Positions 1 to 7,923 of a DNA stretch of 36,504 bases are shown piece after piece. The notes beneath the pieces were generated by a model that saw nothing but the letters and a program-made list of their open reading frames with translations, ran no database searches and was not told the DNA's origin. Both the position numbers and the translations under genes were made by a program. Position 1 is the first letter of the stretch; each line of letters begins with the position of its first letter. Source of the DNA: JBHGAV01 sp041946685 (GTDB lineage Bacteria; Acidobacteriota; Terriglobia; Bryobacterales; Bryobacteraceae); NCBI GenBank assembly GCA_041946685.1, contig JBHGAV010000044.1, positions 1-36,504 of the forward strand, read 5' to 3'.

Positions 1-204
1 GGCGAATCGGCCGTGTCGCTGGCCAGAGGTCTCAGAGGCAGCTTCCGCGAGCGCGTCCACGAGAACCCGGCCGGCTTGCCGGGACGGCGCCCAAAAGACA
101 GGCAGTCATGAAAATTCGTCCGGAAGGGCCCAGGCGCCTCAATGCACGCCCCCTTTCAATTCAGCCACTTAGCGGTTGGCACTTATCTTGCTGAGGTCAA
201 ACTT
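1..204. other. Left-edge region without an assignable gene
   Basis: A reading frame is open on the plus strand from base 1 to a TGA at 109-111 and could be the last 36 codons of a gene cut by the window edge, but a second plus frame is also open and the peptide is not recognisable. The rest, up to the start at 205, presumably holds the promoter of the next gene; I see no clear -35/-10 pair. Nothing more can be supported. Confidence 0.2.
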
Positions 205-636
205 ATGATGCGAAGAACCATGCTGGTGTTCGGACTAATCTTGCTCATCGTGCCGCTGGCCGCCGGCGAGCAGGGGAAGGGCAAAGAAAAAGCGCAACGT
301 GGTCAGGAGCGGACGAGTGCGGCGGTGGCTGTGCACGTTTTCGCGGGGCCGGACATCACGGTGTTGCGGGAGTACGCCGCCAGCTTCCGCGGCAATCTGC
401 CTCCTGGTCTGGCCAAACGCAAAGGGAACCTGCCCCCCGGCCTCGAAAAGCAGCTAGTACGGAAAGGCCACCTGCCCCCCGGGTTGGTGAAGAAGATCGT
501 TCCCTTCCCTCCCGAATTGGAGCGGCGCCTCACACCCCTTGAGCCCGGCTACCAGCGGGGCTTCATCGAGGGACGTGCCGTTATCTTCAACTCGGCGACC
601 CGGCTCATCCTCGACGTCTTCGTCCCGCTGGACTAG
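205..636 (+). CDS. Secreted small protein with LPPGL repeats
   Basis: The protein has 143 residues. The ATG at 205 is preferred over an in-frame ATG at 142 because a TGAGGT ribosome site lies at 192-197 and the residues that follow form a signal peptide (basic MMRRTM, then a hydrophobic stretch to an Ala-Ala-Gly cleavage region near residue 21). A Lys/Arg-rich segment follows. The centre carries three copies of G-(N/H)-L-P-P-G-L at residues 63-69, 74-80 and 88-94, each followed by basic residues, and a related FPPEL near 101-105. The C-terminal part (YQRGFIEGRAVIFN to the end) looks like a short beta segment. Similar LPPGL or PPGL motifs occur in small envelope proteins of the RcnB/CigR kind, but I cannot assign a function. 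It probably acts in the periplasm. Confidence 0.6.
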   Translation: MMRRTMLVFGLILLIVPLAAGEQGKGKEKAQRGQERTSAAVAVHVFAGPDITVLREYAASFRGNLPPGLAKRKGNLPPGLEKQLVRKGHLPPGLVKKIVPFPPELERRLTPLEPGYQRGFIEGRAVIFNSATRLILDVFVPLD

Positions 637-650
637 GTCCTGGCGACGAC

Positions 651-1724
651 CTATTTCAGGCGGCGGTTGAAAAAACCGGCCAGTTCGGCCATGGCCTCCC
701 GCGACTCCGGCAGATCGGGGTACTCCCAGAAGACGTGCCACATCCCTTCAAAGACGTGGAGTTCCGTCTCGACGCCCGCCCTACGAAGCTTCCGTTGCAA
801 CACGGCTGTCTGGCTCAAGCACATGTCGCGCGTCCCCGACAGGAGGAAAGCCGGAGGGTACCCCTTGGGGATTTCGCCGTCCAGCGCGGTTGCCGGCGGC
901 TCGCCCGGCTTACGCGGCACCGGGTAGGGCCGGTACGGCGCCTGTCCCGAAAACGCGCTGGACAGAGAAGCATCCAGGCCATTGAGCGTGTATCGCGCGT
1001 CGCCAGGGTCCGCCCCACCGGAGCAGGAGTTCAGCCCCACGGCGCCCGGCAGAGGCAGCTTGAGTCGAGGGAGCCACAGGATCGTGGTCTGGGCGAGCGT
1101 GCATCCTCCAGAAGAACCGAACATTCCGATGCTCTGAGGCTTGTAGGTCTTGAGCAACTCGCGGTAAACGGCGACGATATCCTCGTTTCCTGGAATCGAA
1201 GGACCACCCCCGCGATAATTCACCTTGATCACCTTCAACTGGCCAAGACTGGCGACGGCAATCGCCTCCGCGTCAATCTGAAACTCCATCAAGACCTTGT
1301 TGCGGTTTCCTGGGGGGATCGCCTTCGGCGAGTAAATGGTGACCTCGATGCCGCCGAGCTTCTGGCTCTGCTCGGTAACCTGGTAGATCTTCAGGGCGGT
1401 CTGTTTGCTGTTGGCAGGCAGGGGAACCCCGCTCATCCCGTTCATCCGCGCGTGGGCCGGGAGGCCCTTGGCCGACGCGGTCTGCGCGCGCCGCAGCATC
1501 TGCTCGGTGTATGTCCGCCTGGCCTCCGGACTGGCGAGGGCGGGCAGCGGGACCGTCCGGGGTCCAAAGTGAAGAGTCCCGTCAGAGTCGACCACCAGTT
1601 GCGGCACCACGGGTGCGTCCGCCAGTTCGGCTATGGTCGGTTTCCGCTCCTGTCCTCCATTCTGCGCCGCCTGGCCAACGCACAGCCCGCAGGCCAGAGT
1701 CATCGACAGCGCTAAGAATCTCAT
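651..1724 (-). CDS. Secreted alpha/beta hydrolase, HSL-esterase-like
   Basis: The protein has 357 residues from the ATG at 1724, which follows a GGGAGGT site; a longer start at 1793 would put residues ahead of an evident signal peptide (MRFLALSMTLACGLCVGQAA). The fold is alpha/beta hydrolase: nucleophile elbow G-S-S-G-G with Ser205, likely acid Asp300 in SGTRD and likely His330 in GMWH, in the order and spacing of hormone-sensitive-lipase-type esterases. The HGG(G) oxyanion motif that this family carries before the elbow is not seen; the equivalent stretch reads VLMEFQIDAEA. Activity is therefore likely but the substrate is unknown. It is transcribed divergently from another secreted hydrolase, with 71 bases between the two starts. 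Confidence 0.8.
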   Translation of the reverse strand: MRFLALSMTLACGLCVGQAAQNGGQERKPTIAELADAPVVPQLVVDSDGTLHFGPRTVPLPALASPEARRTYTEQMLRRAQTASAKGLPAHARMNGMSGVPLPANSKQTALKIYQVTEQSQKLGGIEVTIYSPKAIPPGNRNKVLMEFQIDAEAIAVASLGQLKVIKVNYRGGGPSIPGNEDIVAVYRELLKTYKPQSIGMFGSSGGCTLAQTTILWLPRLKLPLPGAVGLNSCSGGADPGDARYTLNGLDASLSSAFSGQAPYRPYPVPRKPGEPPATALDGEIPKGYPPAFLLSGTRDMCLSQTAVLQRKLRRAGVETELHVFEGMWHVFWEYPDLPESREAMAELAGFFNRRLK

Positions 1725-1746
1725 CGCACCTCCCGCAAATCCAGAG

Positions 1747-1775
1747 AGTATACTTGTTTGTTCTTGAGAGGGCAA
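1747..1775 (-). promoter_or_regulatory. Sigma-70-type promoter for the minus-strand hydrolase
   Basis: Read on the minus strand, TTGCCC (1775-1770) and TATACT (1752-1747) are separated by exactly 17 bases. The -10 matches consensus at five of six positions and the -35 at four. It lies about 23 bases before the hydrolase ATG at 1724. The divergent plus-strand gene must use a separate promoter in the same 71-base gap, which I could not identify. Confidence 0.55.
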
Positions 1776-1795
1776 ACGCCGAGGAGCGAGCACTC

Positions 1796-2662
1796 ATGCA
1801 CAGACTGACTTCTCTGCTGTTGACAGCCGTTAGCCTGCTCTGTCAGAGCGATTCGCCGGTTCCCGCCGGAACCGGCCCGCACAAGGCCATCTTCGAGGGC
1901 GACCCTGGGGTCCCAGGGCACACTGTTTACCGTCCCGCCGATTTGGCCGCTTTCGGACCGGCGAACGCCCTGCCAGTCCTGGCCTGGGCCAATGGAGGCT
2001 GCGCCAATTCTTCACGCGGCTTCGCGAACTTCCTGATCGAGCTCGCCTCCCATGGATACCTGGCGGTGGCCATCGGACCGCCCGTGCCTCCGGGTGAAGG
2101 CGCCGCCCGGCAACCGACCAGCTACAAACAACTGCTCCAGGCCCTGGACTGGGCGACAGCGGAAAACGGGCGTCCGGCGAGCAAGTACTACCGGAAGTTG
2201 AACCCCGCGAAGTTCGCCGTGATGGGGCAGAGCTGCGGGGGGCTTCAGGCGCTGGAGGCAAGCCCGGACCAGCGCGTGACCACCTCGGTGATCATGAACA
2301 GCGGCGTACTGAATACCACCGGCGGGGCGCCGAAAATGCCGGTGAGCATCACCAAGGATTCGCTGCGGCAGCTCCATGCCCCGGTGTTGTACGTCATCGG
2401 CGGAACGAAGGACATCGCCTTTCCCAATGCCGCGGACGATTTCGCGAAGCTGGAGCACGTCCCCGTAGCTCTGGCTAACCTCGAGGTAGGCCACGGCGGC
2501 ACTTACGCCCAACCCAACGGAGGCGAGTTCGCAAGGGTTGCTCTGGCATGGCTCGACTGGCAGCTCAAGGGCGATCAGACCGCCGCGAAGATGTACTCCG
2601 GTCCTTCCTGCGGCCTGTGCACGGATGCGAACTGGAGACTCGAGAAGAAGCGCATTCCGTAG
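1796..2662 (+). CDS. Secreted alpha/beta hydrolase
   Basis: The protein has 288 residues. The ATG at 1796 follows a GAGGAG site at about 1781-1786 and opens a signal peptide (MHRLTSLLLTAVSLLCQ). The same frame is open further upstream, but that part runs antisense through the neighbouring hydrolase and is not coding. Visible hydrolase features are a strand ending in AWANGGC (residues 64-69), a nucleophile elbow G-Q-S-C-G-G with Ser146, an acid Asp206 in GGTKD and His233 in VGHGG. It resembles the dienelactone hydrolase/PET-hydrolase-like branch of the fold; the substrate cannot be read from sequence. Together with the divergent gene it makes a pair of exported esterases. Confidence 0.8.
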   Translation: MHRLTSLLLTAVSLLCQSDSPVPAGTGPHKAIFEGDPGVPGHTVYRPADLAAFGPANALPVLAWANGGCANSSRGFANFLIELASHGYLAVAIGPPVPPGEGAARQPTSYKQLLQALDWATAENGRPASKYYRKLNPAKFAVMGQSCGGLQALEASPDQRVTTSVIMNSGVLNTTGGAPKMPVSITKDSLRQLHAPVLYVIGGTKDIAFPNAADDFAKLEHVPVALANLEVGHGGTYAQPNGGEFARVALAWLDWQLKGDQTAAKMYSGPSCGLCTDANWRLEKKRIP

Positions 2663-2733
2663 CTGGCGGCCCGCCTGCTGCGGAGCGTTATTCCGCCGTG
2701 GTCCGCGCGTGCTTGCGGGTGCTCTGACGGAAC

Positions 2734-4632
2734 TCACTTCAGAGTGTATTTCACGCCGGCGCTCACTCCGATTCCCGGATTCGGAAAGCCCACGTATTCC
2801 TGGAACTTGCGGTTCAGAAGGTTGTCGATGCGCAGAGACGTCAAAACGGAGTCTTTCAGCCTGAGCTGAACGGCGCTGTTCACGACGAGGTAAGAGGGCG
2901 CGACGGACTTCTCGGGAACGGGAACCTCGAAGTCGTACCGGGAAGAGACCCATAGTCCTTCCAGGTGGGCCGTGACACGATCTCGCAGCCGCCTGGAGAC
3001 GACCGCGCTCATCCTCCAACGGGGACTGTCGCGAAGAAGGTCCGGCGAGTTGCGCAGATAGGACGCGGAATAGGTGGCGTGGGACTGCAACGACACTCCA
3101 GAGATGCGGCCCCGCCACGAGAAGTCGATGCCCCGGCTCACGGCCTCGCTGCGATTGACCAGCCGGAATTCCGAAGGGCTGAAATCTATCAGGTCGCGAT
3201 AGACGGATCGAAACACGTTCAACGACGCTATGCCGAGTCTGCCCAGACTCTGTTCGACACCCGCATCGGCGGCGTTGCTGGTTTCGGGCAGCAGAGCGGG
3301 ATTCCCAACCATGGGGTGGCCCAGCGCGTAAAACGATGGCATCTTGAACCCCTTTCCCGCGCTTGCCCGCAAGCGCCCGCCTCTCCAGGGAGACCGGACC
3401 GAGCCTCCCACCCTGGGGCTCACGCGGCTGGTCTGCCCCGCCACCCAATCAGACCGGAATGCCGCGACCAGAGACCAACGTTTTCTATCCACCACCGTCT
3501 CCCCAAGCACTGCCCCCGTCGTCCGGCGCAACTGGTAGTCCGTTGGACCGTATCCTGTGATCGATCCCTTGTTCCGGCCGTTTTCGTAGCGGTAACTCCC
3601 GCCGGCGGTCGCACTCCAGCCGGGCATCAGTTGATATGAGAGAGAACCTTGGACCCGGTTGCGGACGAAAGATGTGGAGGACAACGTTGGAGGGATGTAG
3701 CCGTAGGAGGGCGGGAACCGGTCGAGAATCGCCGGCGCGTCCTGTTCGACTTCCTGAACCCCGGAATCGGCGGAGAGAGCGGTCCACCAACGGTCCGTCG
3801 AATGCCGCAGGCTCAATCCACCGAGCAGCCGGCTTCCGTCGACCGATTCCAACAACGGGTTCAGGGCATAGATGGGCCCTCCGCTGTTCGCGGGAAACCT
3901 CGTAATGGAGTGCTTGCCGTATCGGCCCGTGAGCGCAAGAAGGGTGTTGCGGGCGAGGAAGACGTCGAGGCGGGCCGAATTGTCGCCGGCGAGGAATGAG
4001 TCTCGCCGCACCTGCTCCCCGACTCTCACCCCTGCCCCTCCAAAAGAGAAGCTGTACTTGGGCCGCCACCACCCGAACTCAATTCCGCCCTCCACCGTTC
4101 CAAAACTGCCCGAGGCGAGACGGACCGACAGGGGCGGCATCCCTTTCGTCTCGGTGATCATATTGACGACGCCCGATACGGCCTCCGACCCGTAGAGGGC
4201 CGACATGGGTCCGCGGACGATCTCGATTCTGGAGGGCAGAAGGGGAAGAATCGTACCCAGGTCGACGGTGCCGCCGAGTTGGTCGGTGATATCGTTGACG
4301 GGAACCCCGTCCAGCAGAAAGAGCGTGAAATTGGGATCTCCGCCCCGGATGCTGATCGTCGTCGATCCTCCGCGCTGGCCCGCCTGCGCGACATGGATCC
4401 CCGGTTGAGTCCGTAGAACATCCGTCAGAACCCTCGGCTCGCCGCGTTCAACGGCATCGGCATCCAGGATGGATATGTCGGCAGCGCTGGTTTCGAGCGG
4501 AACGGGGCGCGCCGTGACCGTGACGACAGTTCTTTCCGGCACGGGGCCGGATGGACTCTGGGCAGCAGCCACTCCCAAACCCGCGACCACGAGCAATCCC
4601 AAGAGAAGTGAATTCGAGCAGAGGCGCGACAT
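2734..4632 (-). CDS. TonB-dependent outer-membrane receptor, BtuB-like
   Basis: The protein has 632 residues from the ATG at 4632; longer starts add residues ahead of a clean signal peptide (SNSLLLGLLVVAGLGVAAAQ). A TonB-box-like TVVTVTAR follows at residues 35-42. The plug domain (about 45-160) carries the family landmarks VLTDVLRTQPGI, TISIRGGDPN, LFLLDGVPVND and IEIVRGPMSALYGSEAVSGVVNM. The remainder alternates polar and hydrophobic residues as a 22-strand barrel would, ending in SAGVKYTLK, not in the usual terminal aromatic residue. The plug is closest in style to the cobalamin receptor BtuB, but there is no cobalamin gene nearby and no recognisable cobalamin riboswitch upstream, so the ligand (cobalamin, siderophore, oligosaccharide) is open. 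It lies alone on its strand, divergent from the sigma factor gene. Confidence 0.88.
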   Translation of the reverse strand: MSRLCSNSLLLGLLVVAGLGVAAAQSPSGPVPERTVVTVTARPVPLETSAADISILDADAVERGEPRVLTDVLRTQPGIHVAQAGQRGGSTTISIRGGDPNFTLFLLDGVPVNDITDQLGGTVDLGTILPLLPSRIEIVRGPMSALYGSEAVSGVVNMITETKGMPPLSVRLASGSFGTVEGGIEFGWWRPKYSFSFGGAGVRVGEQVRRDSFLAGDNSARLDVFLARNTLLALTGRYGKHSITRFPANSGGPIYALNPLLESVDGSRLLGGLSLRHSTDRWWTALSADSGVQEVEQDAPAILDRFPPSYGYIPPTLSSTSFVRNRVQGSLSYQLMPGWSATAGGSYRYENGRNKGSITGYGPTDYQLRRTTGAVLGETVVDRKRWSLVAAFRSDWVAGQTSRVSPRVGGSVRSPWRGGRLRASAGKGFKMPSFYALGHPMVGNPALLPETSNAADAGVEQSLGRLGIASLNVFRSVYRDLIDFSPSEFRLVNRSEAVSRGIDFSWRGRISGVSLQSHATYSASYLRNSPDLLRDSPRWRMSAVVSRRLRDRVTAHLEGLWVSSRYDFEVPVPEKSVAPSYLVVNSAVQLRLKDSVLTSLRIDNLLNRKFQEYVGFPNPGIGVSAGVKYTLK

Positions 4633-4939
4633 GTCTGTTGGCGATTTCTCGATTGCAGCCACCCGGCAGGCCCGTGTCATGCTCCAGGAATCCGGGATCG
4701 CCATGGAGCTGCTGCTGAGGCGGCTCCGGCAGCCGGCGAGAGGCGGCAATCAGTCGGTAGGATAGCATGCACGGCTTGCGGAAGGGATCATCTTGGGGCG
4801 AATCGGGCGCCGTCCTGAGAGTGCTCCCATCGCCTCGGACCTGCCCTGTTTACCCCTTCCACCTCAACAATTCACTTTTTGTCCACCCGTCGTGGAATAA
4901 TCGTCCTCGGGTTGCGTATAGCCGGGTAGGAGCACTTGA
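4633..4939. other. Divergent intergenic region, receptor gene / sigma factor gene
   Basis: This gap of about 307 bases must hold the promoters of both flanking genes. Short reading frames inside it (for example from 4767) overlap the sigma gene start and look non-coding. On the plus strand, a GGAAT (4894-4898) and CGTATA (4915-4920) pair could be an ECF-type promoter. I looked for a cobalamin riboswitch on the minus strand and did not find its conserved boxes. No strong hairpin terminator was seen. Confidence 0.4.
4894..4920 (+). promoter_or_regulatory. Possible ECF-type promoter of the sigma factor operon
   Basis: GGAAT at 4894-4898 and CGTATA at 4915-4920 are 16 bases apart. ECF sigma factors commonly recognise a GGAAC or AAC-containing -35 and a CGT-containing -10 with about 16 bases between and often transcribe their own operon. 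Transcription would begin near 4926, just before the ribosome site at 4927-4931. The -35 has AAT in place of AAC, so the match is incomplete. Confidence 0.3.
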
Positions 4940-5458
4940 ATGGCAACCAGATGCCTGGCGATCCACCCCGTACCCGTTCCAGTGACCAGACCACCAGGGT
5001 TCGAGCAGTTCTACCGGCAGTATTCGGATCTCGTCTACCGCACCGCACGGCGAATCACCGGCGACCCCTCCGACGCCGAGGACGTTCTGCAAACGGTGTT
5101 CCTGCGGCTCTTGGGCCGCGGCGCATTGGATGTGGAACCCGGGCGGGCGGAAGCCTACTTCCGGCGCGCCGCCACCAACGCCTCGATCGACGTCCTCCGC
5201 CGCCGTTACTCCCACGCGGAAACACCGATCGATGCGCTGATTCGTCAACCGTCCCAGGAAACGGCGCCGCTGCTGCGGGAGCGCCTGCGCCGGGCCATCG
5301 CCGGCCTCGACAGCGAGGACGCTGAGCTGTTCCTGCTGCGGAACGTGGAGGGCTGGTCCACCCTGGAGCTGGCCGAGCAGTTCGGCATCGAGAGAGGCAC
5401 GGTCGGCAGCCGTTTGTTCCGCATCCGCCAGGCGTTGCAGAAAGCCATCGAGGAGTGA
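4940..5458 (+). CDS. ECF-type RNA polymerase sigma factor
   Basis: The protein has 172 residues; the ATG at 4940 follows an AGGAG site (4927-4931). Region 2 is clear (FYRQYSDLVYRTARRITGD, then DAEDVLQTVFLRL, residues about 24-60), and region 4 is a helix-turn-helix (LFLLRNVEGWSTLELAEQFGIERGTV and SRLFRIRQAL, about 130-168). The linker between them is short and region 3 is absent, as in extracytoplasmic-function sigma factors. The next gene, 14 bases downstream, encodes a membrane protein with an anti-sigma zinc-binding motif, so the two very probably form a sigma/anti-sigma pair. The signal it answers and its regulon are unknown; the simplest guess is that it drives this operon, including the two ABC systems behind it. 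Confidence 0.9.
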   Translation: MATRCLAIHPVPVPVTRPPGFEQFYRQYSDLVYRTARRITGDPSDAEDVLQTVFLRLLGRGALDVEPGRAEAYFRRAATNASIDVLRRRYSHAETPIDALIRQPSQETAPLLRERLRRAIAGLDSEDAELFLLRNVEGWSTLELAEQFGIERGTVGSRLFRIRQALQKAIEE

Positions 5459-5472
5459 AAGGAGAACCCGCC

Positions 5473-7923
5473 ATGCCCGAAGATCGCTTGGATAGTCTGC
5501 TCAGCGAAATGCGCAACCAGGATGTCGCTTCCGAGGAGGTGGCCGCGGCGAAGGAGCGAGTGTGGCAAAAGCTCGCGGCCGCGACATCGTCCGTGTGCCC
5601 CGAGTTTCAGGTGGACCTTGTCGAGTACGCGGCAGGCCGCCTGGAGGGCTCGCGCCGCCTGCTGCTGGAAGATCACCTGGGCCGCTGCCCTGCCTGCCGG
5701 CGCACGCTCGCCGAGGGCCGCGGCAAGCTCCGCCCGATGCCCCTGCCTATCGCGCGGCGGCGTACCCTCCCGGCGTGGACCCGGTGGACCGTGGCCGCGG
5801 GCCTCGCCGCGGCGGCACTCTATCTGGGCCGGGGGCCGATCGACAAGGCCCTGGCGCCTTCGGGCCCGCGCGCGACGGTGGAGCGGGCGACCGGTCCTCT
5901 GTACCGGCTGCCGCAGGGCATGCTCGCGCCCGGCGCGCCGCTGGCCGAGGGGGAAGTCGTGCGTACGGGACTCGGCACACGAGCCGTGCTTCGTCTCCGC
6001 GACGGCTCCCTGGTGGAGGTCAACGAGCGTACCGAGTTGTCGGTGGAGGCCGCCTGGAGCGGCCAGTCTATCCGCCTGGAGCGGGGCGACGTCATTGTTC
6101 AGGCCGCTAAGCAGCGGCGGGGACGGCTGCGGGTAATCACGAGGGACTCGGAAGCGTCCGTCAAAGGGACCATCTTCGGCGTTTCGGCGGGCCTGACGGG
6201 AACGCTGGTCTCGGTGGTGGAAGGATCGGTCCAGGTCACCCAGCCTGCCGGCCAGCGCCTCCTCACGCGCGGCCAGCGGGCGGCCTCCACGCGCGCGCTG
6301 GAGAGAGTTCCGGTGCGCAGGACGCTTGCCTGGAGCGAGAACGCTCAGAAGTACTTCGAAGTCCTGGGCGAACTGGCCAAGGTCGAAGCCTCCGTGGCGG
6401 CCACCTCGACTCCCGCGCCGCGGACACAGTCTAAGCTGCTGCCATATTTGCCCGCCGGGGCGTTCGTCTATGTCGCGCTTCCGAACCTGGGCCCGGCGCT
6501 GGACCAAGCCGTCGCCATGATCGAGCAGCGGGCCGCGGAGAACGCCGCCCTTCGCGAGTGGTGGGCCTCGGCGGAGCGGCAGCATTTCAAGGACCTGGTC
6601 AACCGGGCCCACGTGCTTGCGCCGTTGATCGGCGAGGAAGTCGTATTCGTAGTTTCGCGGACTGCGGCCGATACCGGCACTCCGCTGCACGCCATGCTGG
6701 CCGAGGTGCAGCCGGGCCGCCAGGCGGCGCTGCGTCAGGAGTTGGACAAGCTGCTTTCGGGTACCCCGGCGGCTGCTTCCATATCGGAGAAGCTGTTGGT
6801 TGTCAGCGGTTCCAAGGCGCAGCTCGACTCGATGCTCGGCCGCTTGGGTCTGGGCGCCTCCAGCCCCTTCGCCGCCGAGATCGGTTCCCACTACAAAGAG
6901 GGCGTCGGTGTGCTGTTCGCGTTCGACGCGGCCTCGGCGCTTGCCGGTAAGACTGCGCCTCCGGCCGCCACCGTGCTGGGGGCGAACAAGTTGAAGTACC
7001 TGGTCTTTGAGCAGCACCCGGCCGCGGCGGGAGACGAACTGGAGGCCTCCTTCACCTTCGACGGTCCCCGCACGGGCGTCGCCGGCTGGCTGGCCAGCCC
7101 CGGAGTGGCCGGCTCGGCGGAGTACATCTCCACGAGCGCCATCGCGTCCGTGTCGGCATGCACCCGCAGCCCTCGCGAGGCCTTCGAGGAACTGGAGCGG
7201 CTGCTGGCGAAGGTAAGTCCCAAGTTCCAGCAGGACCTGGCGGAGATGGAAACCAAGACCGGAGTCCGTGTGGCCGACGATCTGGCCGCGGCCCTGGGAA
7301 CGGACTTCAGCTTCGCCATCGAGAGGCCGACGGTGCCTGTGCCGGGCTGGGTGGCGGCGGTTCAGGTGAACCAGCCGGGCGTGCTGGACCTGGCCGTCCA
7401 CCGGCTTGTGGACGCGGTGAATCGCGAAGTGGACGCGACGAGCCAAAGTCCCAGGCTGACGCTGGAGCAGCAGGCAGCCGATGGCCGGACCTGGACCATT
7501 CTCAAGAACGCCCGGTTGAACACGACGCTCTACTGGACGCTCGATCGCGGGTACTGGATCATGAGCACGGATCGGAGCCTTGCGGCGCAGGCGATCAGTG
7601 TGCGCGCCTCGGGCCTGCCGCTGGTGCGTTCCGAGCAGTTCCGCGCGCAGTTTCCTGCGTCCAGCGTCGTGGGTCAATCCGGCTTCTTCTGGTTCAATCC
7701 CCAGGGTCCGCTGGCCGACATCGCCGGATTGCTAGGCGGCGGGCAATTGCAGGCCCTGCTTCGGAGCCGTGAGCCGATTCTGGCCGTGGTCAACGGAGAA
7801 ACGGAACGAATCCACGTCGCCAGCCGTACTCGCTTGATGAGTATGTTGCTGACCATGATGATGGCCGGCACTCCGGGACATGCCACGCGACAGGGAGATG
7901 TTGCCAGCGACGCCGGTAATTGA
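5473..7923 (+). CDS. Anti-sigma factor with FecR domain and large extracytoplasmic domain
   Basis: The protein has 816 residues from the ATG at 5473, which follows AAAGGAGA; a GTG at 5455 is a weaker alternative. Domains in order: an N-terminal cytoplasmic anti-sigma zinc-finger segment with Cys42, then His68-x3-Cys72-x2-Cys75; one transmembrane helix (about 103-118); a FecR-like domain (about 130-270: GEVVRTGLGTRAVLRLRDGS, SVKGTIFGVSAG, VVEGSVQV, RGQRA); then about 500 residues beginning near 320 (LLPYLPAGAFVYVALPN) whose layout recalls the DUF3352-type proteins. The tail is presumably outside the membrane and may sense a ligand or envelope state. Its 3' end overlaps the first ABC ATPase gene by 44 bases, which suggests translational coupling. 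The zinc-finger and FecR calls are firm; the DUF3352 likeness is an impression. Confidence 0.82.
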   Translation: MPEDRLDSLLSEMRNQDVASEEVAAAKERVWQKLAAATSSVCPEFQVDLVEYAAGRLEGSRRLLLEDHLGRCPACRRTLAEGRGKLRPMPLPIARRRTLPAWTRWTVAAGLAAAALYLGRGPIDKALAPSGPRATVERATGPLYRLPQGMLAPGAPLAEGEVVRTGLGTRAVLRLRDGSLVEVNERTELSVEAAWSGQSIRLERGDVIVQAAKQRRGRLRVITRDSEASVKGTIFGVSAGLTGTLVSVVEGSVQVTQPAGQRLLTRGQRAASTRALERVPVRRTLAWSENAQKYFEVLGELAKVEASVAATSTPAPRTQSKLLPYLPAGAFVYVALPNLGPALDQAVAMIEQRAAENAALREWWASAERQHFKDLVNRAHVLAPLIGEEVVFVVSRTAADTGTPLHAMLAEVQPGRQAALRQELDKLLSGTPAAASISEKLLVVSGSKAQLDSMLGRLGLGASSPFAAEIGSHYKEGVGVLFAFDAASALAGKTAPPAATVLGANKLKYLVFEQHPAAAGDELEASFTFDGPRTGVAGWLASPGVAGSAEYISTSAIASVSACTRSPREAFEELERLLAKVSPKFQQDLAEMETKTGVRVADDLAAALGTDFSFAIERPTVPVPGWVAAVQVNQPGVLDLAVHRLVDAVNREVDATSQSPRLTLEQQAADGRTWTILKNARLNTTLYWTLDRGYWIMSTDRSLAAQAISVRASGLPLVRSEQFRAQFPASSVVGQSGFFWFNPQGPLADIAGLLGGGQLQALLRSREPILAVVNGETERIHVASRTRLMSMLLTMMMAGTPGHATRQGDVASDAGN

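Noticed and set aside
4633..4939. Cobalamin riboswitch upstream of the BtuB-like receptor
   Set aside because: The conserved GCCACTG-type box and the other core elements are not found on the minus strand.
4767..4985. Short plus-strand open frame before the sigma gene
   Set aside because: Overlaps the sigma start, has no good ribosome site and no recognisable content.
5245..7677. Open frame of about 810 codons on the minus strand across the anti-sigma gene
   Set aside because: Repetitive Arg/Gly/Gln composition without any domain; the plus-strand gene has anti-sigma and FecR motifs.
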